DNA from: Paraburkholderia phenazinium
GTDB lineage: Bacteria > Pseudomonadota > Gammaproteobacteria > Burkholderiales > Burkholderiaceae
DNA: 64,000 nt
Direction of reading: 5' to 3'
Assembly (NCBI RefSeq): GCF_900100735.1
Contig: NZ_FNCJ01000001.1
Location: forward strand, 310,001 to 374,000
The notes beneath the pieces are model-generated. The model was given only the letters and a program-made list of their open reading frames with translations, ran no database searches and was not told where the DNA came from. Numbering within the stretch: the first letter of the stretch is position 1; the number at the start of each line of letters is the position of its first letter. The position numbers were made by a program, and so were the translations under genes. Positions 1 to 12,558 of this stretch are shown in pieces.

Positions 1-8
1 GCCTGACG

Positions 9-35
9 TTGCCACGCCGAATTTTCCGCTATACT
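9..35 (+). promoter_or_regulatory. Candidate sigma-70 promoter for metXW
   Basis: A -35-like TTGCCA (9-14) and a good -10 hexamer TATACT (30-35) lie just upstream of the riboswitch leader. The spacer is 15 bp, shorter than the optimal 17, so the -35 assignment is uncertain; the -10 is the stronger part. Confidence 0.4.
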
Positions 36-65
36 TTGCGCCTGACTGTTGTCACCAATGGTCGT

Positions 66-221
66 AGACGCGCCGATTTGCTGACTCGATTGCGGGCGCG
101 CGAACCTGCCGGAACCTGTTCCGGCGGTTCACTATAAATGCGGCTAAAGAGGTCGTCAGCCGCGCACACAGTCGCTCTCCGTGCCTTGCCGACACCATTT
201 AGCCGCCCCTGTTGAAGGCGG
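66..221 (+). promoter_or_regulatory. SAM-II-like riboswitch leader with inserted hairpin, controlling metX translation
   Basis: The core matches the SAM-II (metA/SAM_alpha) fold as I know it. A 6-bp P1 (69-74 with 95-100) encloses a loop starting GATTTG (75-80) and ending ATTGC. The 3' pseudoknot strand follows as ATAAATG-N2-GCTAAA-N-AGG (134-152). Between P1 and that strand sits an extra long hairpin (102-114 with 119-130, one bulge, CCTG loop) that the compact class lacks. Downstream, 140-148 in the aptamer core is a perfect 9-nt complement of 198-206. CCGCC at 203-207 can instead pair with GGCGG at 217-221, the metX ribosome-binding site. This suggests a translational switch: free 140-148 holds 198-206 and exposes the site, while ligand binding releases 198-206 to cover it. 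Aptamer identity is well supported by the conserved residues; the switch is inference. Confidence 0.72.
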
Positions 222-226
222 AATGA

Positions 227-1372
227 ATGGAATCGATCGGTATCGTCGCTCCCCAGAAAATGCATTTCTCCGAGCCGCTGCTCATGCAGAACGGCAGCTC
301 GTTGGCCAATTTCGACCTGATGGTCGAGACCTACGGCACGCTCAACGCCGCGCGCAGCAATGCCGTGCTGGTGTGCCACGCGCTCAATGCCTCGCACCAT
401 GTGGCAGGCGTCTACGCGGACGACCCGAAGAACGTCGGCTGGTGGGACAACATGGTCGGCCCCGGCAAGCCGCTCGACACGAACAAGTTCTTCGTGATCG
501 GCGTCAATAACCTCGGCTCGTGTTTCGGCTCGACCGGCCCGATGAGTCTCAATCCGGCCACGGGCGTTCCGTATGGCGCGAGCTTTCCGGTGGTGACCGT
601 GGAAGACTGGGTGAACGCCCAGGCGCGTGTCGCCGACACCTTCGGCATCGAGCGTTTCGCGGCGGTGATGGGCGGCAGCCTCGGCGGCATGCAGGCGCTC
701 GCGTGGAGCGTGATGTATCCGGAGCGCGTCGGCCATTGCATCGTGGTGGCATCCACGCCGAAGCTGTCCGCGCAGAACATTGCTTTTAACGAAGTGGCCC
801 GCTCGGCGATCCTGTCCGACCCGGACTTTCACGGCGGCAACTACTACGCGCACAACGTAAAGCCGAAGCGCGGGCTGCGAGTGGCGCGCATGATCGGCCA
901 CATCACGTATCTCTCGGACGACGACATGGCCGAGAAATTCGGCCGCTCGCTGCGCCGGGCGGAGGGCGCCGTCGATGCGTACAACTTCAATTTCGACGTC
1001 GAATTCGAAGTGGAGTCGTATCTGCGCTATCAGGGCGACAAGTTCGCTGACTATTTCGACGCCAACACCTATCTGCTGATTACCCGCGCGCTCGACTACT
1101 TCGATCCGGCCAAGGCCTTCGACGGCGACCTGACCGCGGCGGTGGCGCACACCACGGCGAAATACCTGATTGCCAGCTTCACGACCGACTGGCGCTTCGC
1201 CCCGGCGCGCTCGCGCGAACTGGTGAAGGCGCTGCTCGACCACAAACGCACGGTCACCTACGCGGAAATCGACGCGCCGCACGGCCACGACGCCTTCCTG
1301 CTGGACGACGCGCGCTATCACAACCTGATGCGCGCCTATTACGAACGAATTGCCACCGAGGTGAACGCATGA
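227..1372 (+). CDS. metX: Homoserine O-acyltransferase (MetX family)
   Basis: Alpha/beta-hydrolase acyltransferase that activates homoserine for methionine synthesis in the cytoplasm. The 381-residue length is normal. The nucleophile elbow GGSLGG puts the catalytic serine at 151, the acid is Asp321 in TTDW, and the histidine is His354 in PHGHDAF, giving the full Ser-Asp-His triad. The ATG at 227 follows AAGGCGG (215-221) with good spacing; an ATG at 223 is out of frame. It overlaps metW by 4 nt (ATGA), so the pair is translationally coupled. Control is probably through the SAM-II-like leader. In Burkholderia relatives MetX-type enzymes often use succinyl-CoA rather than acetyl-CoA; the acyl donor cannot be settled here. 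Confidence 0.95.
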   Translation: MESIGIVAPQKMHFSEPLLMQNGSSLANFDLMVETYGTLNAARSNAVLVCHALNASHHVAGVYADDPKNVGWWDNMVGPGKPLDTNKFFVIGVNNLGSCFGSTGPMSLNPATGVPYGASFPVVTVEDWVNAQARVADTFGIERFAAVMGGSLGGMQALAWSVMYPERVGHCIVVASTPKLSAQNIAFNEVARSAILSDPDFHGGNYYAHNVKPKRGLRVARMIGHITYLSDDDMAEKFGRSLRRAEGAVDAYNFNFDVEFEVESYLRYQGDKFADYFDANTYLLITRALDYFDPAKAFDGDLTAAVAHTTAKYLIASFTTDWRFAPARSRELVKALLDHKRTVTYAEIDAPHGHDAFLLDDARYHNLMRAYYERIATEVNA

Positions 1373-1977
1373 ACCAGCGCGCTCTCGATTATCTTGCGCT
1401 GCGCCCCGACTTCCGCGCCATCGCCCGCTGGGTCGAACCGCGCGCGACGGTGCTCGATCTGGGTTGCGGCGACGGCTCGCTGCTCTCGACCCTGACCGAG
1501 GAACTCGAAGTGACCGGTTACGGCATCGAGATCAACGACGCCGGCGTGCTCGCCGCCACCCAGAACGGCGTCAACGTGATCCAGCAAAATCTGGAAGACG
1601 GCCTGCGCCTGTTCGAAGACAACAGTTTCGACTTCGCGGTCCTGTCGCAAACGCTGCAGACCATCCACCAGACCGCGGCGATCCTGCGCGAGACGGTACG
1701 GGTCGGCAAGGAATGCATCGTGTCGTTCCCGAATTTCGGCTACTGGACGCACCGGCTTTCCGTGTTGCGCGGCCGCATGCCAGTGTCGAAATCGCTGCCG
1801 TATCAGTGGCACAACACGCCGAACGTGCGGGTGCTGACGATCAAGGACTTCGAGGCGCTGGCACCCGAGGTGGGCATCGAAATTCTCGACCGGGTCGTGC
1901 TGCACGGCGGCCAGGCGGTGCGGTGGGGCGTGAACTGGCGTGGTAGTCTTGCGGTCTATCGCGTCAAGAAAAGCTAA
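1369..1977 (+). CDS. metW: Methionine biosynthesis protein MetW
   Basis: A 202-residue class I methyltransferase-fold protein with the SAM-binding motif [11 protein letters not shown] at residues 28-38. MetW is found next to metX in many proteobacteria and is needed with it for efficient homoserine acylation. Its start ATG overlaps the metX stop (ATGA), so the two form one unit under the upstream leader. The fold suggests SAM binding, but a transferase reaction is not established for this family. Confidence 0.93.
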   Translation: MNQRALDYLALRPDFRAIARWVEPRATVLDLGCGDGSLLSTLTEELEVTGYGIEINDAGVLAATQNGVNVIQQNLEDGLRLFEDNSFDFAVLSQTLQTIHQTAAILRETVRVGKECIVSFPNFGYWTHRLSVLRGRMPVSKSLPYQWHNTPNVRVLTIKDFEALAPEVGIEILDRVVLHGGQAVRWGVNWRGSLAVYRVKKS

Positions 1978-1991
1978 CGCCACACACCCAA

Positions 1992-3386
1992 ATGTCGAAC
2001 CCGCCGCACGAGGCGCCCGCACTTACCGCTCACGTCGAACACACCGGCTGGCGTGCGTTTCTCAATACGCACATGTTGATCTGCGTCTTTCTCGGCTTTA
2101 CGTCGGGATTGCCGCTGTTCACGCTCGTCTATCTGGTCCAGGCGTGGTTGCGCTCCGAGGGCGTCAATCTGAAGGAAATCGGCCTGTTTGCGCTGATCCA
2201 GTTCCCTTATACCTGGAAGTTCGTCTGGGCGCCGCTGATGGACCGCTACGTGCCGCGCCTGCCCGGCTGGCGGCCTGGCCGCCGGCGTGGCTGGATGCTG
2301 GTCACACAGATTCTGGTAGCCGGCGCGATCGCCACGCTCGGCTTTGTGTCGCCGCGTGATTCGATCTGGACGGTCGCCGCGCTTACCGCGCTGGTGGCGT
2401 TTTTCGGTGCGAGCCAGGACATCTCCATTGATGCCTACCGGCGCGAGTTGTTGAAGGATACCGAGCAGGGCCTCGGCAACGCGGTGCACGTCAATGCGTA
2501 CAAGATCGCCGCGCTGGTGCCGGGCTCGCTTGCGCTGATCCTGTCGGACCATCTGCCGTGGACCACCGTGTTCATCGTCACGGCCGCCTTCATGGTGCCC
2601 GGCATGATCATGACGCTCGTTGTGCGCGAACCGGAAGTGCACGGCGCGCCGCCGAAAGACCTGCGCGCAGCGATCGTTGAGCCGTTCCGCGAATTCATCC
2701 AGCGTGACGGCTGGCGCGGTGCGCTGTTCGTGCTCAGCTTTATCTTCCTGTACAAGCTCGGCGATACGATGGCGACCAATCTGTCGACCTCGTTCTTTCT
2801 CGACATCGGCTACTCGCGTACTCAGATCGGCGTGATCGCCAAGACCACCGCGTTCGGCGCGAGCCTCGCCGGCGGGATCGTCGGCGGCATCTGGATGATG
2901 CGCATCGGCATCGGCCGCGGGCTGTGGGTGTTCGGCATCCTGCAGATGCTGTCGACGCTCGGCTTTGCGTGGCTCGCGCATCTCGGGCCGGCCTCGCCTG
3001 GGCTCACGGAGATCTACGATTTCGCCGTGTTCGCGAGCCATGCCGTGACGAAACTGCTTTCCGTGTTCGGCATCGATTGGGCGGTGCAGCTCGATCCGCG
3101 CTCGGTGGCGCTCGCGCTCGTCTACGGTCTCGAAACCTTTGCGACCGGCCTGACGATGGCGGCATTTACCGCCTATATCGCCAGCACCACCGATCCGCGC
3201 TACACCGCCACCCAGTTCGCGCTCTTCACCAGTCTCGCGTCGGTGCCGCGCACGCTCGCCTCCGCGGCAAGCGGCTATGTGGTCGCGCAGATCGGCTGGT
3301 TCGACTACTTCCTCGCCTGCACCGCACTGGCGCTGCCCGGCATGCTGCTGTTGCTGCGCATCGCACCGTGGAGGCTTCGCTCGTGA
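1992..3386 (+). CDS. ampG: AmpG-family muropeptide permease (MFS)
   Basis: A 464-residue major facilitator protein with about 12-14 hydrophobic segments. It carries an AmpG-like N-terminal block (ICVFLGFTSGLPLF) and the cytoplasmic-loop signature FVWAPLMDRY. AmpG proteins import anhydro-muropeptides across the inner membrane for cell-wall recycling. The gene starts 14 nt after metW and shares a 4-nt GTGA overlap with the peptidase gene, so it may be cotranscribed with metXW. The family assignment is firm; the exact substrate is inferred. Confidence 0.88.
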   Translation: MSNPPHEAPALTAHVEHTGWRAFLNTHMLICVFLGFTSGLPLFTLVYLVQAWLRSEGVNLKEIGLFALIQFPYTWKFVWAPLMDRYVPRLPGWRPGRRRGWMLVTQILVAGAIATLGFVSPRDSIWTVAALTALVAFFGASQDISIDAYRRELLKDTEQGLGNAVHVNAYKIAALVPGSLALILSDHLPWTTVFIVTAAFMVPGMIMTLVVREPEVHGAPPKDLRAAIVEPFREFIQRDGWRGALFVLSFIFLYKLGDTMATNLSTSFFLDIGYSRTQIGVIAKTTAFGASLAGGIVGGIWMMRIGIGRGLWVFGILQMLSTLGFAWLAHLGPASPGLTEIYDFAVFASHAVTKLLSVFGIDWAVQLDPRSVALALVYGLETFATGLTMAAFTAYIASTTDPRYTATQFALFTSLASVPRTLASAASGYVVAQIGWFDYFLACTALALPGMLLLLRIAPWRLRS

Positions 3387-4615
3387 ACGGGTCCGCCACG
3401 CGCTGCGCGCTGCGTGCCGCGCTTGCGCTGCTCTGCTGCACCGGCCTCAGCACGCTTGCGACGCCATCAAGCGCTTACGCCGGTGCGTTGCCGGCGGTCG
3501 CGACCAGCGCTGCCTTGCCGGCTAGCGCGCCTGCGGCGAAATCTGCGCCGAGCGCCGCGCCGCCGGAAAGTCCCTCTTCTGCGACCGCCTCCACCGCCGC
3601 GGAAAGCCCGAACACCAGCGGTCCAGGTTCCAGCAGCAGCGCTAGCGCTGTGCATGGGCCGTCGGTCACGTCAGCGGCATCGGTCACATCCGCTCCTGCT
3701 GCAACATCGGCGCCCCCGGCTTCTCCAGCTGTCGCGAAGCAAGCCGCTCGAACCGGCACCCCTGCGGCTGCCGACAACCGCCCGCCGCCATACACGCCGC
3801 CTGCCCAGCAACTGCGCTTCGGCAGCTACGCCGTGTTCCGCAATCTGATTCCGTCGCAGCAACTGGAGGCCCAGGCCGCCGACGAGTTCGACCAGATCGT
3901 CTACGGCGCCCAGCACGCCGACCGGCTCTATCCCGACACCGACGCCCGCGTGATCCGCGTGCATACCATTCTCGACAAGCTGATCCCGTATTCGCTGAAG
4001 TGGAACGAGCGGGAGAAAAACTGGAAGTGGCAGATTGCGGTGATCCGCTCGCCGGACATCCGCATGTACTGTCTGCCGGGCGGCAAAATCGTGATTTACA
4101 GCGGCATCCTCGACCGCGTGCATCTGAACGACAACGAACTCGGCATGCTGCTCGGCCACGAGATCGCACATGCGCTGCGCGAGCACGCGCGAGAGCGTCT
4201 CGGCGAGCAGCAGGCGGGGCAACTCGACTCGTCCGGCACGATCCCGCAGCTATTCGGGCTGGCCGACCTGGGCGTCGCGCCGCTTGGGATCGGCTCGCAA
4301 TTGCTGGAGATGAAGTACACGCCCACCGACGAAACCGAAGCCGACGTGATCGGCAGTGATATCGCCTCGCGCGCCGGGTACGATCCGCGCGCCGCGATCA
4401 CGCTGTGGGACAAACTGGCCGCGGCGACTCACAGCAATCGCAATCAGGGCTATATCTACGTGCATCCGTACACGCCCGCGCGCCGGCAGGACCTCATGAA
4501 GCGCCTGCCGGACATGCTGCAGCTCTACGCCAAGGCAACCGGCACGACGGTCGATGAACTGCCCGACTATGCTGGCATCGGCCGTCCGCGCCGCGTCCCG
4601 GTTCGCGGCGACTGA
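3383..4615 (+). CDS. Exported M48-family zinc metallopeptidase
   Basis: GTG start inside the ampG stop (GTGA), giving 410 residues. An N-terminal signal peptide (hydrophobic ALRAALALLCCTGLS, likely cleavage after SSAYA) is followed by a roughly 90-residue Ala/Ser/Pro-rich linker and then a peptidase domain. The zinc site HEIAH has His259, Glu260 and His263, with a downstream ETEAD (317-321) supplying the third ligand. This is the periplasmic BepA/LoiP-like branch of M48, whose members act in outer-membrane protein quality control. Coupling to ampG hints at an envelope role. The low-complexity linker is unusually long. Confidence 0.85.
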   Translation: MNGSATRCALRAALALLCCTGLSTLATPSSAYAGALPAVATSAALPASAPAAKSAPSAAPPESPSSATASTAAESPNTSGPGSSSSASAVHGPSVTSAASVTSAPAATSAPPASPAVAKQAARTGTPAAADNRPPPYTPPAQQLRFGSYAVFRNLIPSQQLEAQAADEFDQIVYGAQHADRLYPDTDARVIRVHTILDKLIPYSLKWNEREKNWKWQIAVIRSPDIRMYCLPGGKIVIYSGILDRVHLNDNELGMLLGHEIAHALREHARERLGEQQAGQLDSSGTIPQLFGLADLGVAPLGIGSQLLEMKYTPTDETEADVIGSDIASRAGYDPRAAITLWDKLAAATHSNRNQGYIYVHPYTPARRQDLMKRLPDMLQLYAKATGTTVDELPDYAGIGRPRRVPVRGD

Positions 4616-4630
4616 CGTACTGACGGTCGG

Positions 4631-5410
4631 TTACTTCTTGACCTTGTGGTCGTAGTCGACCGTCAACGGCGCGTGGTCGCTGAACTTGATATCGCGGAAC
4701 ACATCGGTGCGCTTGGCCTTGCTGGCAATGCCGGCCGTGGCGATCTGATAGTCGATCCGCCACCCGACGTTCTTCGCATACGCCTGGCCGCGATTGCTCC
4801 ACCACGTGTATTGCTCGGGACGCTGGTCGAGCGTGCGGAACACGTCCACGTAGCCCACTTCGTCGAACAGCTTCGTCAACCACTCGCGCTCTTCCGGCAG
4901 GCAACCTGAGTTCTTCTGGTTGCTCTTCCAGTTCTTGATGTCGATCTCCTTGTGGACGATATTCACGTCGCCGCACACGATCACTTCGCGCTCGCGGCTA
5001 AGTTCGGCGAGATGCGGCATGAACTCGTCCATGAAGCGGAACTTGGCCTGCTGACGATCTTCGCCACTCGAGCCCGACGGCACATACACCGAGATCACCG
5101 AGAGCTTGCCGAAGCGCAGTTCCACATAACGCCCTTCTGGGTCGAACTCTTCGCTGCCGAAGCCGATCACCACTTCGTCCGGCTCGTGGCGCGTATAGAC
5201 GCCGGCGCCGCTATAGCCCTTCTTCACCGCGTGCTGGAAATAACCGGTGAAGTTGTGCGGGGCGAGAAACTCGGGCGTCATGTCGTCCTGCGAGCATTTG
5301 ATTTCCTGCACACACAGCACGTCCGCTTTCTGCTCACCGAACCATTCGAAAAAACCCTTCTTCGCCGCAGAGCGGATGCCGTTCAGGTTGGCGGTAATCA
5401 CACGCAACAT
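4631..5410 (-). CDS. xth: Exodeoxyribonuclease III
   Basis: A 259-residue EEP-fold nuclease that cuts DNA at abasic sites and trims 3' ends in base-excision repair. It shows VQEIKC near residue 33 (metal-binding Glu), GDVNIVH and the C-terminal DHAPL with the catalytic His. I chose the ATG at 5410 because AAAGGAACGAC precedes it; the frame stays open for 17 codons upstream but those residues are not family-like. It converges with the M48 peptidase gene, leaving only 15 nt between stops. Confidence 0.93.
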   Translation of the reverse strand: MLRVITANLNGIRSAAKKGFFEWFGEQKADVLCVQEIKCSQDDMTPEFLAPHNFTGYFQHAVKKGYSGAGVYTRHEPDEVVIGFGSEEFDPEGRYVELRFGKLSVISVYVPSGSSGEDRQQAKFRFMDEFMPHLAELSREREVIVCGDVNIVHKEIDIKNWKSNQKNSGCLPEEREWLTKLFDEVGYVDVFRTLDQRPEQYTWWSNRGQAYAKNVGWRIDYQIATAGIASKAKRTDVFRDIKFSDHAPLTVDYDHKVKK

Positions 5411-5486
5411 GTCGTTCCTTTGTTGTTGGTTCGTTATTAAATCTGGTTGAATCCTGATCAAGTCGGGGCCGAGGGCAGCCCGGCGC

Positions 5487-6323
5487 TCATTCGACTTTCA
5501 CGCCTTTGAGCTCTTCCTTCGCGGGCGGATATTCGAGCTTCATGGCTTCGAACGTGCGCAGCAGCAGTTCGGCGACCATCAGGTTGCGATGCGTCTTCGA
5601 ATCGGCCGGGATGACGTACCAGGGCGCGTAGGGCGTCGAGGTTGCAGCCAGCGCGTCGTGATACGCCACCTGATACTGATCCCACTGCTTGCGCGCTTCC
5701 AGATCCGAGACGTCGAACTTCCAATGCTTGCTCGGATCGTCGATGCGCGCCTGCAATCTCGAACGCTGCTCGTCCTTCGAAATGTGCAACATACATTTGA
5801 CGATGGTCGTGCCGCTGTCCGCCAGCAGCGCTTCGAAATCGCGGATGTGACGGTAGCGCCGCTCGCGCGCCGCGTCGTCAAGCTGACCGAGCACGACCGG
5901 CACCAGCACGTCCTCATAGTGGCTGCGGTTGAAGATCGTCAGTTCGCCGGCAGCGGGCGCCTGCGAATGCACGCGCCAGAGGAAATCGTGCGCCAGTTCG
6001 CTCGGGGTCGGCGCCTTGAACGGCACGATGCGCAGGCCGAGTGGATCGACCTCGTGAAACACCGCGCGGACCGTGCCGTCCTTGCCGCTCGTGTCCATGC
6101 CCTGCAACACTAGCAGTACGCGCCGTAGACGCTGCGCATGCAAGCGTTCCTGCAATCCATCGAGGCTGGCGCCGATTTCGGCAAGGCGATTACGGTCGCC
6201 GTCCTTCGAGCCCGTCGAAAACGGCTTCGCGGCTGGATCGAATTCGGCGAGCGCAAATTTCGCGATCTTCTTGTCGTCGAAGTAAGGCACGCGGAAATCG
6301 TCGAGTTCCGGCTGTTTCGCCAT
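5487..6323 (-). CDS. PPK2-family polyphosphate:nucleotide phosphotransferase
   Basis: A 278-residue single-domain polyphosphate kinase 2. The P-loop GMDTSGKDG is near residue 74, with FNRSHYEDV and the lid region downstream. PPK2 enzymes move phosphate between inorganic polyphosphate and nucleotides, usually favouring nucleotide formation. Length and motifs fit the one-domain class; whether it phosphorylates AMP or ADP cannot be read from the sequence. The ATG is preceded by TGGAGACACTGC, a good ribosome-binding site. Confidence 0.88.
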   Translation of the reverse strand: MAKQPELDDFRVPYFDDKKIAKFALAEFDPAAKPFSTGSKDGDRNRLAEIGASLDGLQERLHAQRLRRVLLVLQGMDTSGKDGTVRAVFHEVDPLGLRIVPFKAPTPSELAHDFLWRVHSQAPAAGELTIFNRSHYEDVLVPVVLGQLDDAARERRYRHIRDFEALLADSGTTIVKCMLHISKDEQRSRLQARIDDPSKHWKFDVSDLEARKQWDQYQVAYHDALAATSTPYAPWYVIPADSKTHRNLMVAELLLRTFEAMKLEYPPAKEELKGVKVE

Positions 6324-6460
6324 GCAGTGTCTCCAGAGGCGCGGAAAGGTGGCGCCAACAAAAGGAAACGGGCCGCTGCCCCACTTTCGTCCGGCAACAG
6401 CCCGTTATGACCGACGCCGCGCGCTGATCCAGATACGCACGGTTCGGCATTGGCATCTCA

Positions 6461-6498
6461 GGGCCTGTTCACGCTGATTTCACGCGTATAACAGGCCC
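6461..6498 (-). terminator. Terminator-like hairpin after gatB
   Basis: GGGCCTGTT (6461-6469) pairs with AACAGGCCC (6490-6498), with an inner ACGC/GCGT stem in the loop. It lies just past the gatB stop. There is no strong T-run, so intrinsic termination may be incomplete. Confidence 0.5.
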
Positions 6499-6503
6499 CT
6501 GCT

Positions 6504-7979
<1,476 letters not shown>

Positions 7980-7983
7980 GTGT

Positions 7984-9483
7984 TCACACTCCTGCCGGTG
8001 CCTGGCGATGCCAGTCGGTTGCGCGCTGGAACGCATCCGCAACCTGCAGCATGCGAGCTTCGTTGAAATAGTTGCCGATGATCTGCAGACCGACCGGACG
8101 CTGCGCATTGGCGCCTGCGCCGAAGCCACACGGCACGCTCATGCCGGGCAGACCGGCGAGGCTCACCGACAGCGTGTAGATATCGGCCAGATACATCTGC
8201 ACCGGATCGTCGCCCTTGGCGCCGAGATCCCACGCCACCGACGGCGCGACCGGTCCCATGATCACGTCGCATTGCTTGAACGCTTCCTGGAAGTCGTTCG
8301 CGATGATGCGGCGGATCTTCTGCGCCTGCAGGTAGTAAGCGTCGTAGTAGCCGTGCGACAGTACATACGCGCCCACCAGAATGCGGCGCTTCACTTCCGG
8401 GCCGAAGCCCTCGGCGCGCGACTTCTTGTACATATCGAGCAGATCGCGATACTCCGCGGCGCGGTGGCCGTAGCGCACGCCGTCGAAACGCGACAGGTTC
8501 GACGAGGCTTCCGCCGGGGCGATCACGTAGTACACGGGGATCGACAGTTCGGTTTTCGGCAGCGTAACCTCGACCAGCGTCGCGCCGAGCGCTTCGTACT
8601 GCTTCAGTGCGGCGTCGATCGCAGCGCGCACGTCGTCGGCGAGGCCGGCGCCGAAGTATTCCTTCGGCAGGCCGATACGCAGGCCGGCGAGCGGCTTGCC
8701 GGCCGCGTCGCCCGCTGCGTCAGCCGACCATGCCTTGCCCAGATAGCGCGTGTAGTCTTCGTCGTCGCGCGCGAGGCTGGTCGAATCGCGCTCGTCGAAA
8801 CCGTGCATGGCGTTGAGCAGCAGCGCGCAGTCCGTGGCGCTTTGCGCCATCGGGCCGCCCTGATCGAGCGACGAGGCGAATGCGATCATGCCGTAGCGCG
8901 ACACGCGGCCGTAGGTCGGCTTGATGCCGGTGATGCCCGAGAACGAGGCCGGCTGGCGGATCGAGCCGCCGGTATCCGTGCCGGTTGCAGCGGGCGCGAG
9001 GCGCGCGGCCACGGCGGCGGCGGAGCCACCCGACGAGCCACCCGGCACCGCCTTGATGTCCCACGGGTTCTGCACCGGGCCGAAGTACGAATTCTCATTG
9101 GACGAGCCCATCGCGAACTCGTCCATGTTGGTCTTGCCGACGCACACCATGCCGGCGCGCTTCAGGCGCTCGACCACGGTCGCGTCGAACGGGCTCGCGT
9201 AATTGGCGAGCATCTTCGAGCCGGCGGTGGAGCGCCAGCCGCGCGTCACGAACACGTCCTTGTGGGCGATCGGCAGGCCGACCAGCGGCCCGGCGTGGCC
9301 GGTGTGGAGCAGCGCGTCGGCGGCTTTGGCCTGCTCGAGCGTGAGATCGGCGTCGACCTGGACAAAGGCGTTCAGGCTATTGGCTGCGTCGATCCGCTTC
9401 AGATAGAGCTGCGCCAGTTCGACTGCAGAGCATTCCTTCGCAGCGAGGGCGGCCCGCAGTTCGGTCAAGCTTTTTTCATGCAT
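7984..9483 (-). CDS. gatA: Aspartyl/glutamyl-tRNA amidotransferase subunit A
   Basis: A 499-residue amidase-signature enzyme that releases ammonia from glutamine for tRNA-dependent amidation. The Ser-cisSer-Lys triad is visible: Lys75 in AHKD, Ser150 in PGGSSGGS and Ser174 in TDTGGS. It starts 59 nt after the gatC stop and is followed at 4 nt by gatB, as expected for a stoichiometric complex. Confidence 0.97.
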   Translation of the reverse strand: MHEKSLTELRAALAAKECSAVELAQLYLKRIDAANSLNAFVQVDADLTLEQAKAADALLHTGHAGPLVGLPIAHKDVFVTRGWRSTAGSKMLANYASPFDATVVERLKRAGMVCVGKTNMDEFAMGSSNENSYFGPVQNPWDIKAVPGGSSGGSAAAVAARLAPAATGTDTGGSIRQPASFSGITGIKPTYGRVSRYGMIAFASSLDQGGPMAQSATDCALLLNAMHGFDERDSTSLARDDEDYTRYLGKAWSADAAGDAAGKPLAGLRIGLPKEYFGAGLADDVRAAIDAALKQYEALGATLVEVTLPKTELSIPVYYVIAPAEASSNLSRFDGVRYGHRAAEYRDLLDMYKKSRAEGFGPEVKRRILVGAYVLSHGYYDAYYLQAQKIRRIIANDFQEAFKQCDVIMGPVAPSVAWDLGAKGDDPVQMYLADIYTLSVSLAGLPGMSVPCGFGAGANAQRPVGLQIIGNYFNEARMLQVADAFQRATDWHRQAPAGV

Positions 9484-9542
9484 TGCGTTTTTTCCTGAAT
9501 GACGCGGCGCCGCAGCAACCGCTGCGCACCGAGCCCATGTTT

Positions 9543-9842
9543 TTATTCAATGACCTTCGGCACCAGGTACAGCCCGTCCTGCACAGCAGGCGCGGGGCGC
9601 TGGAATTCGTCGCGCTGGACGATCTCCGTCACCGCGTCTTCGCGCAGACGCAGTGCAACATCTTCGATCTGCTCGATCGGATGGGCGAGCGGTTGAATGC
9701 CCTTGGTGTCGACGGCCTGCATCTGCTCGACGAGGCCGAAAAAATCATTGAGCTGGACGAGCGTGTGTTCAGCTTCGGTATCGGCCAGTTCGAGCCGCGC
9801 GAGATGCGCGATACGCTTAACATCGGTCAGGGTCAGAGCCAT
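9543..9842 (-). CDS. gatC: Aspartyl/glutamyl-tRNA amidotransferase subunit C
   Basis: A 99-residue small subunit ([17 protein letters not shown]) that clamps GatA to GatB. Length and the N-terminal helix are typical. It is the first gene of the gatCAB operon and diverges from mreB. The ribosome-binding site is weak. Confidence 0.94.
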   Translation of the reverse strand: MALTLTDVKRIAHLARLELADTEAEHTLVQLNDFFGLVEQMQAVDTKGIQPLAHPIEQIEDVALRLREDAVTEIVQRDEFQRPAPAVQDGLYLVPKVIE

Positions 9843-10217
9843 GCAGTCACCGGAAAATGTGGTGGACTGTCACAAAGCGGAAAAACAAAGCTGTGACAGC
9901 GGGTTACGACACTGGAGGGGGCCCTCGAAAAAGGGGCCAGCGGCGGCAAAAAGTGCCAACCGTTTCCTTCAAATCAAGCAAAATTATAAGGTATCATTAC
10001 GCGTTCGACCCAAACCCGGACCGTCTTACCAAGGCCTTTCTGGTCATTTCCCACAAATGAATCAGAGATAGAAGCGGCCTTGTGCCAGCCTCCGGTAGAT
10101 TCCCTCGAAGCTTCAAGCCGCTGTGGCGCAGTATCCGCCCGGTTGAAGCTGTTATTTTTTCCGCTGCCGCCCTGCGCATTTTTGCGAGGCCCGGCCCCCA
10201 GCGAGACAGGATTTTGA
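9843..10217. promoter_or_regulatory. Divergent gatC / mreB promoter region
   Basis: This 375-bp intergenic region holds an AT-rich patch at 9975-10000 in otherwise GC-rich DNA. On the minus strand a perfect TATAAT (complement of 9983-9988) could be the gatC -10, though no good -35 sits at the right distance. On the plus strand TATAAG (9985-9990) or TATCAT (9992-9997) could serve mreB. The remaining roughly 200 nt before mreB would be a long leader. I saw no other gene. Confidence 0.42.
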
Positions 10218-11261
<1,044 letters not shown>

Positions 11262-11412
11262 GCGAGAGCTTAGCTCCATGTCAGCAGCGCGGATCGGACG
11301 GCTAGCCTTAATCGGGCCGGCCTGTCTTGGGCTGGTTCATCCAGCCGCCGCGCGCTGAGCGCGCGCTTTCGCGCCGAAGTTAGACCAACCGCTCACGCCC
11401 CCGGCGCCGACC

Positions 11413-12558
11413 ATGGAATACAGTCCGCCGCCTCTGTTCAAGCAAGGCCCCTCCGCACTCGCACGGCTGATTTTCTTCGTGCTGCTGGCGCTCGCCCTGC
11501 TGATCTCGGATGCGCGCTTCAAGACGCTCGAGATCGTCCGTGGCGTGCTGGGAGCCGGTCTTTATCCGTTGCAGCGCGCCGCGCTCGTGCCGCGCGACAT
11601 CTTGATGGGCGCCGCGGATCTGGCGGTGACCAGCGCCTCGCTGCGCGGTCAGAATGACGCCCTGCACAAGAAGAACCTGCAACTCTCGCTGCAAGCCAAT
11701 ACCGCGGCCGAACTGGCCGCAGAGAACGGGCATCTGCGTGCGCTGCTGCAACTCTCGCAGCGCATGACCACCCAGTCGATTCCCGCCGAAATCCAGTACG
11801 ACACGCGCGATCCGTTCACGCAGAAGGTCATCATTGGCCGTGGCGCGCAGCAGGGTATCCAGGACGGTTCGCCGGTCGTCAATGAAGACGGCGTGATCGG
11901 CCAGGTGACCCGCGTGTTCCCGCTGCAAGCCGAAGTGACGCTGCTGACCGACAAGGATCAGGCCGTGCCGGTGCAGGTGGTGCGTACTGGTCTGCGCAGC
12001 GTGATCTACGGCACGCCGAAAGGCGATTCGCTCGATCTGCGCTTCGTGCCGATCAGTGCGGACGTGCAGGCTGGCGATGAACTCGTGACGAGCGGCCTCG
12101 ACGGCACCTATCCGCCGGGACTGCCGGTTGCGAAGGTGGTGCGGGTCGACAAGCAGGCCGATACCGCGTTTGCACGCGTGGTTTGCCTGCCAGTGGCGCC
12201 AGTACGTGGTGCGCGTCAGTTGCTTGTGCTGCATTATCAGAACACCGTGCCACCTCGTCCTGCTGACGAACCGGATGCGGCTAGCGCGGCGAAGGAAGCG
12301 AAGTTGAAGAAGGGCGCGAAGCCCGCGGACAAGAACGCCAAGGCTGCCGCGCCGGCGTCTGCCGCTACTGCCACCGCGGCTGCAGCCAAGCCGACTTCGG
12401 GCTCGGCAGCGACAGCGACAGCGGCGGAAAAGAAGGCGGCTCCCGGACGGACGGCCCCTGAGAAGAAACCCGCAGGCGAGAAAAAACCGGCTAACGAGAA
12501 GAAAGCCGACGGCCGCCCGCCAGTAGAAAAGCCAGCCACAGGGGGGATCGACGAGTGA
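11413..12558 (+). CDS. mreC: Rod shape-determining protein MreC with long low-complexity tail
   Basis: A 381-residue MreC. A short cytoplasmic N-terminus precedes one membrane segment (about 17-34), a coiled coil (about 65-115) and the beta-rich periplasmic domain to about 270. A roughly 100-residue Lys/Ala/Pro tail follows. MreC scaffolds PBP2 and RodA in the elongasome. The protein ends in GGIDE, the same five residues that end the PBP2 encoded here. The ATG has no clear ribosome-binding site; a GC-rich hairpin (about 11350-11366) lies in the 151-nt gap after mreB. It overlaps mreD by 4 nt. Confidence 0.95.
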   Translation: MEYSPPPLFKQGPSALARLIFFVLLALALLISDARFKTLEIVRGVLGAGLYPLQRAALVPRDILMGAADLAVTSASLRGQNDALHKKNLQLSLQANTAAELAAENGHLRALLQLSQRMTTQSIPAEIQYDTRDPFTQKVIIGRGAQQGIQDGSPVVNEDGVIGQVTRVFPLQAEVTLLTDKDQAVPVQVVRTGLRSVIYGTPKGDSLDLRFVPISADVQAGDELVTSGLDGTYPPGLPVAKVVRVDKQADTAFARVVCLPVAPVRGARQLLVLHYQNTVPPRPADEPDAASAAKEAKLKKGAKPADKNAKAAAPASAATATAAAAKPTSGSAATATAAEKKAAPGRTAPEKKPAGEKKPANEKKADGRPPVEKPATGGIDE

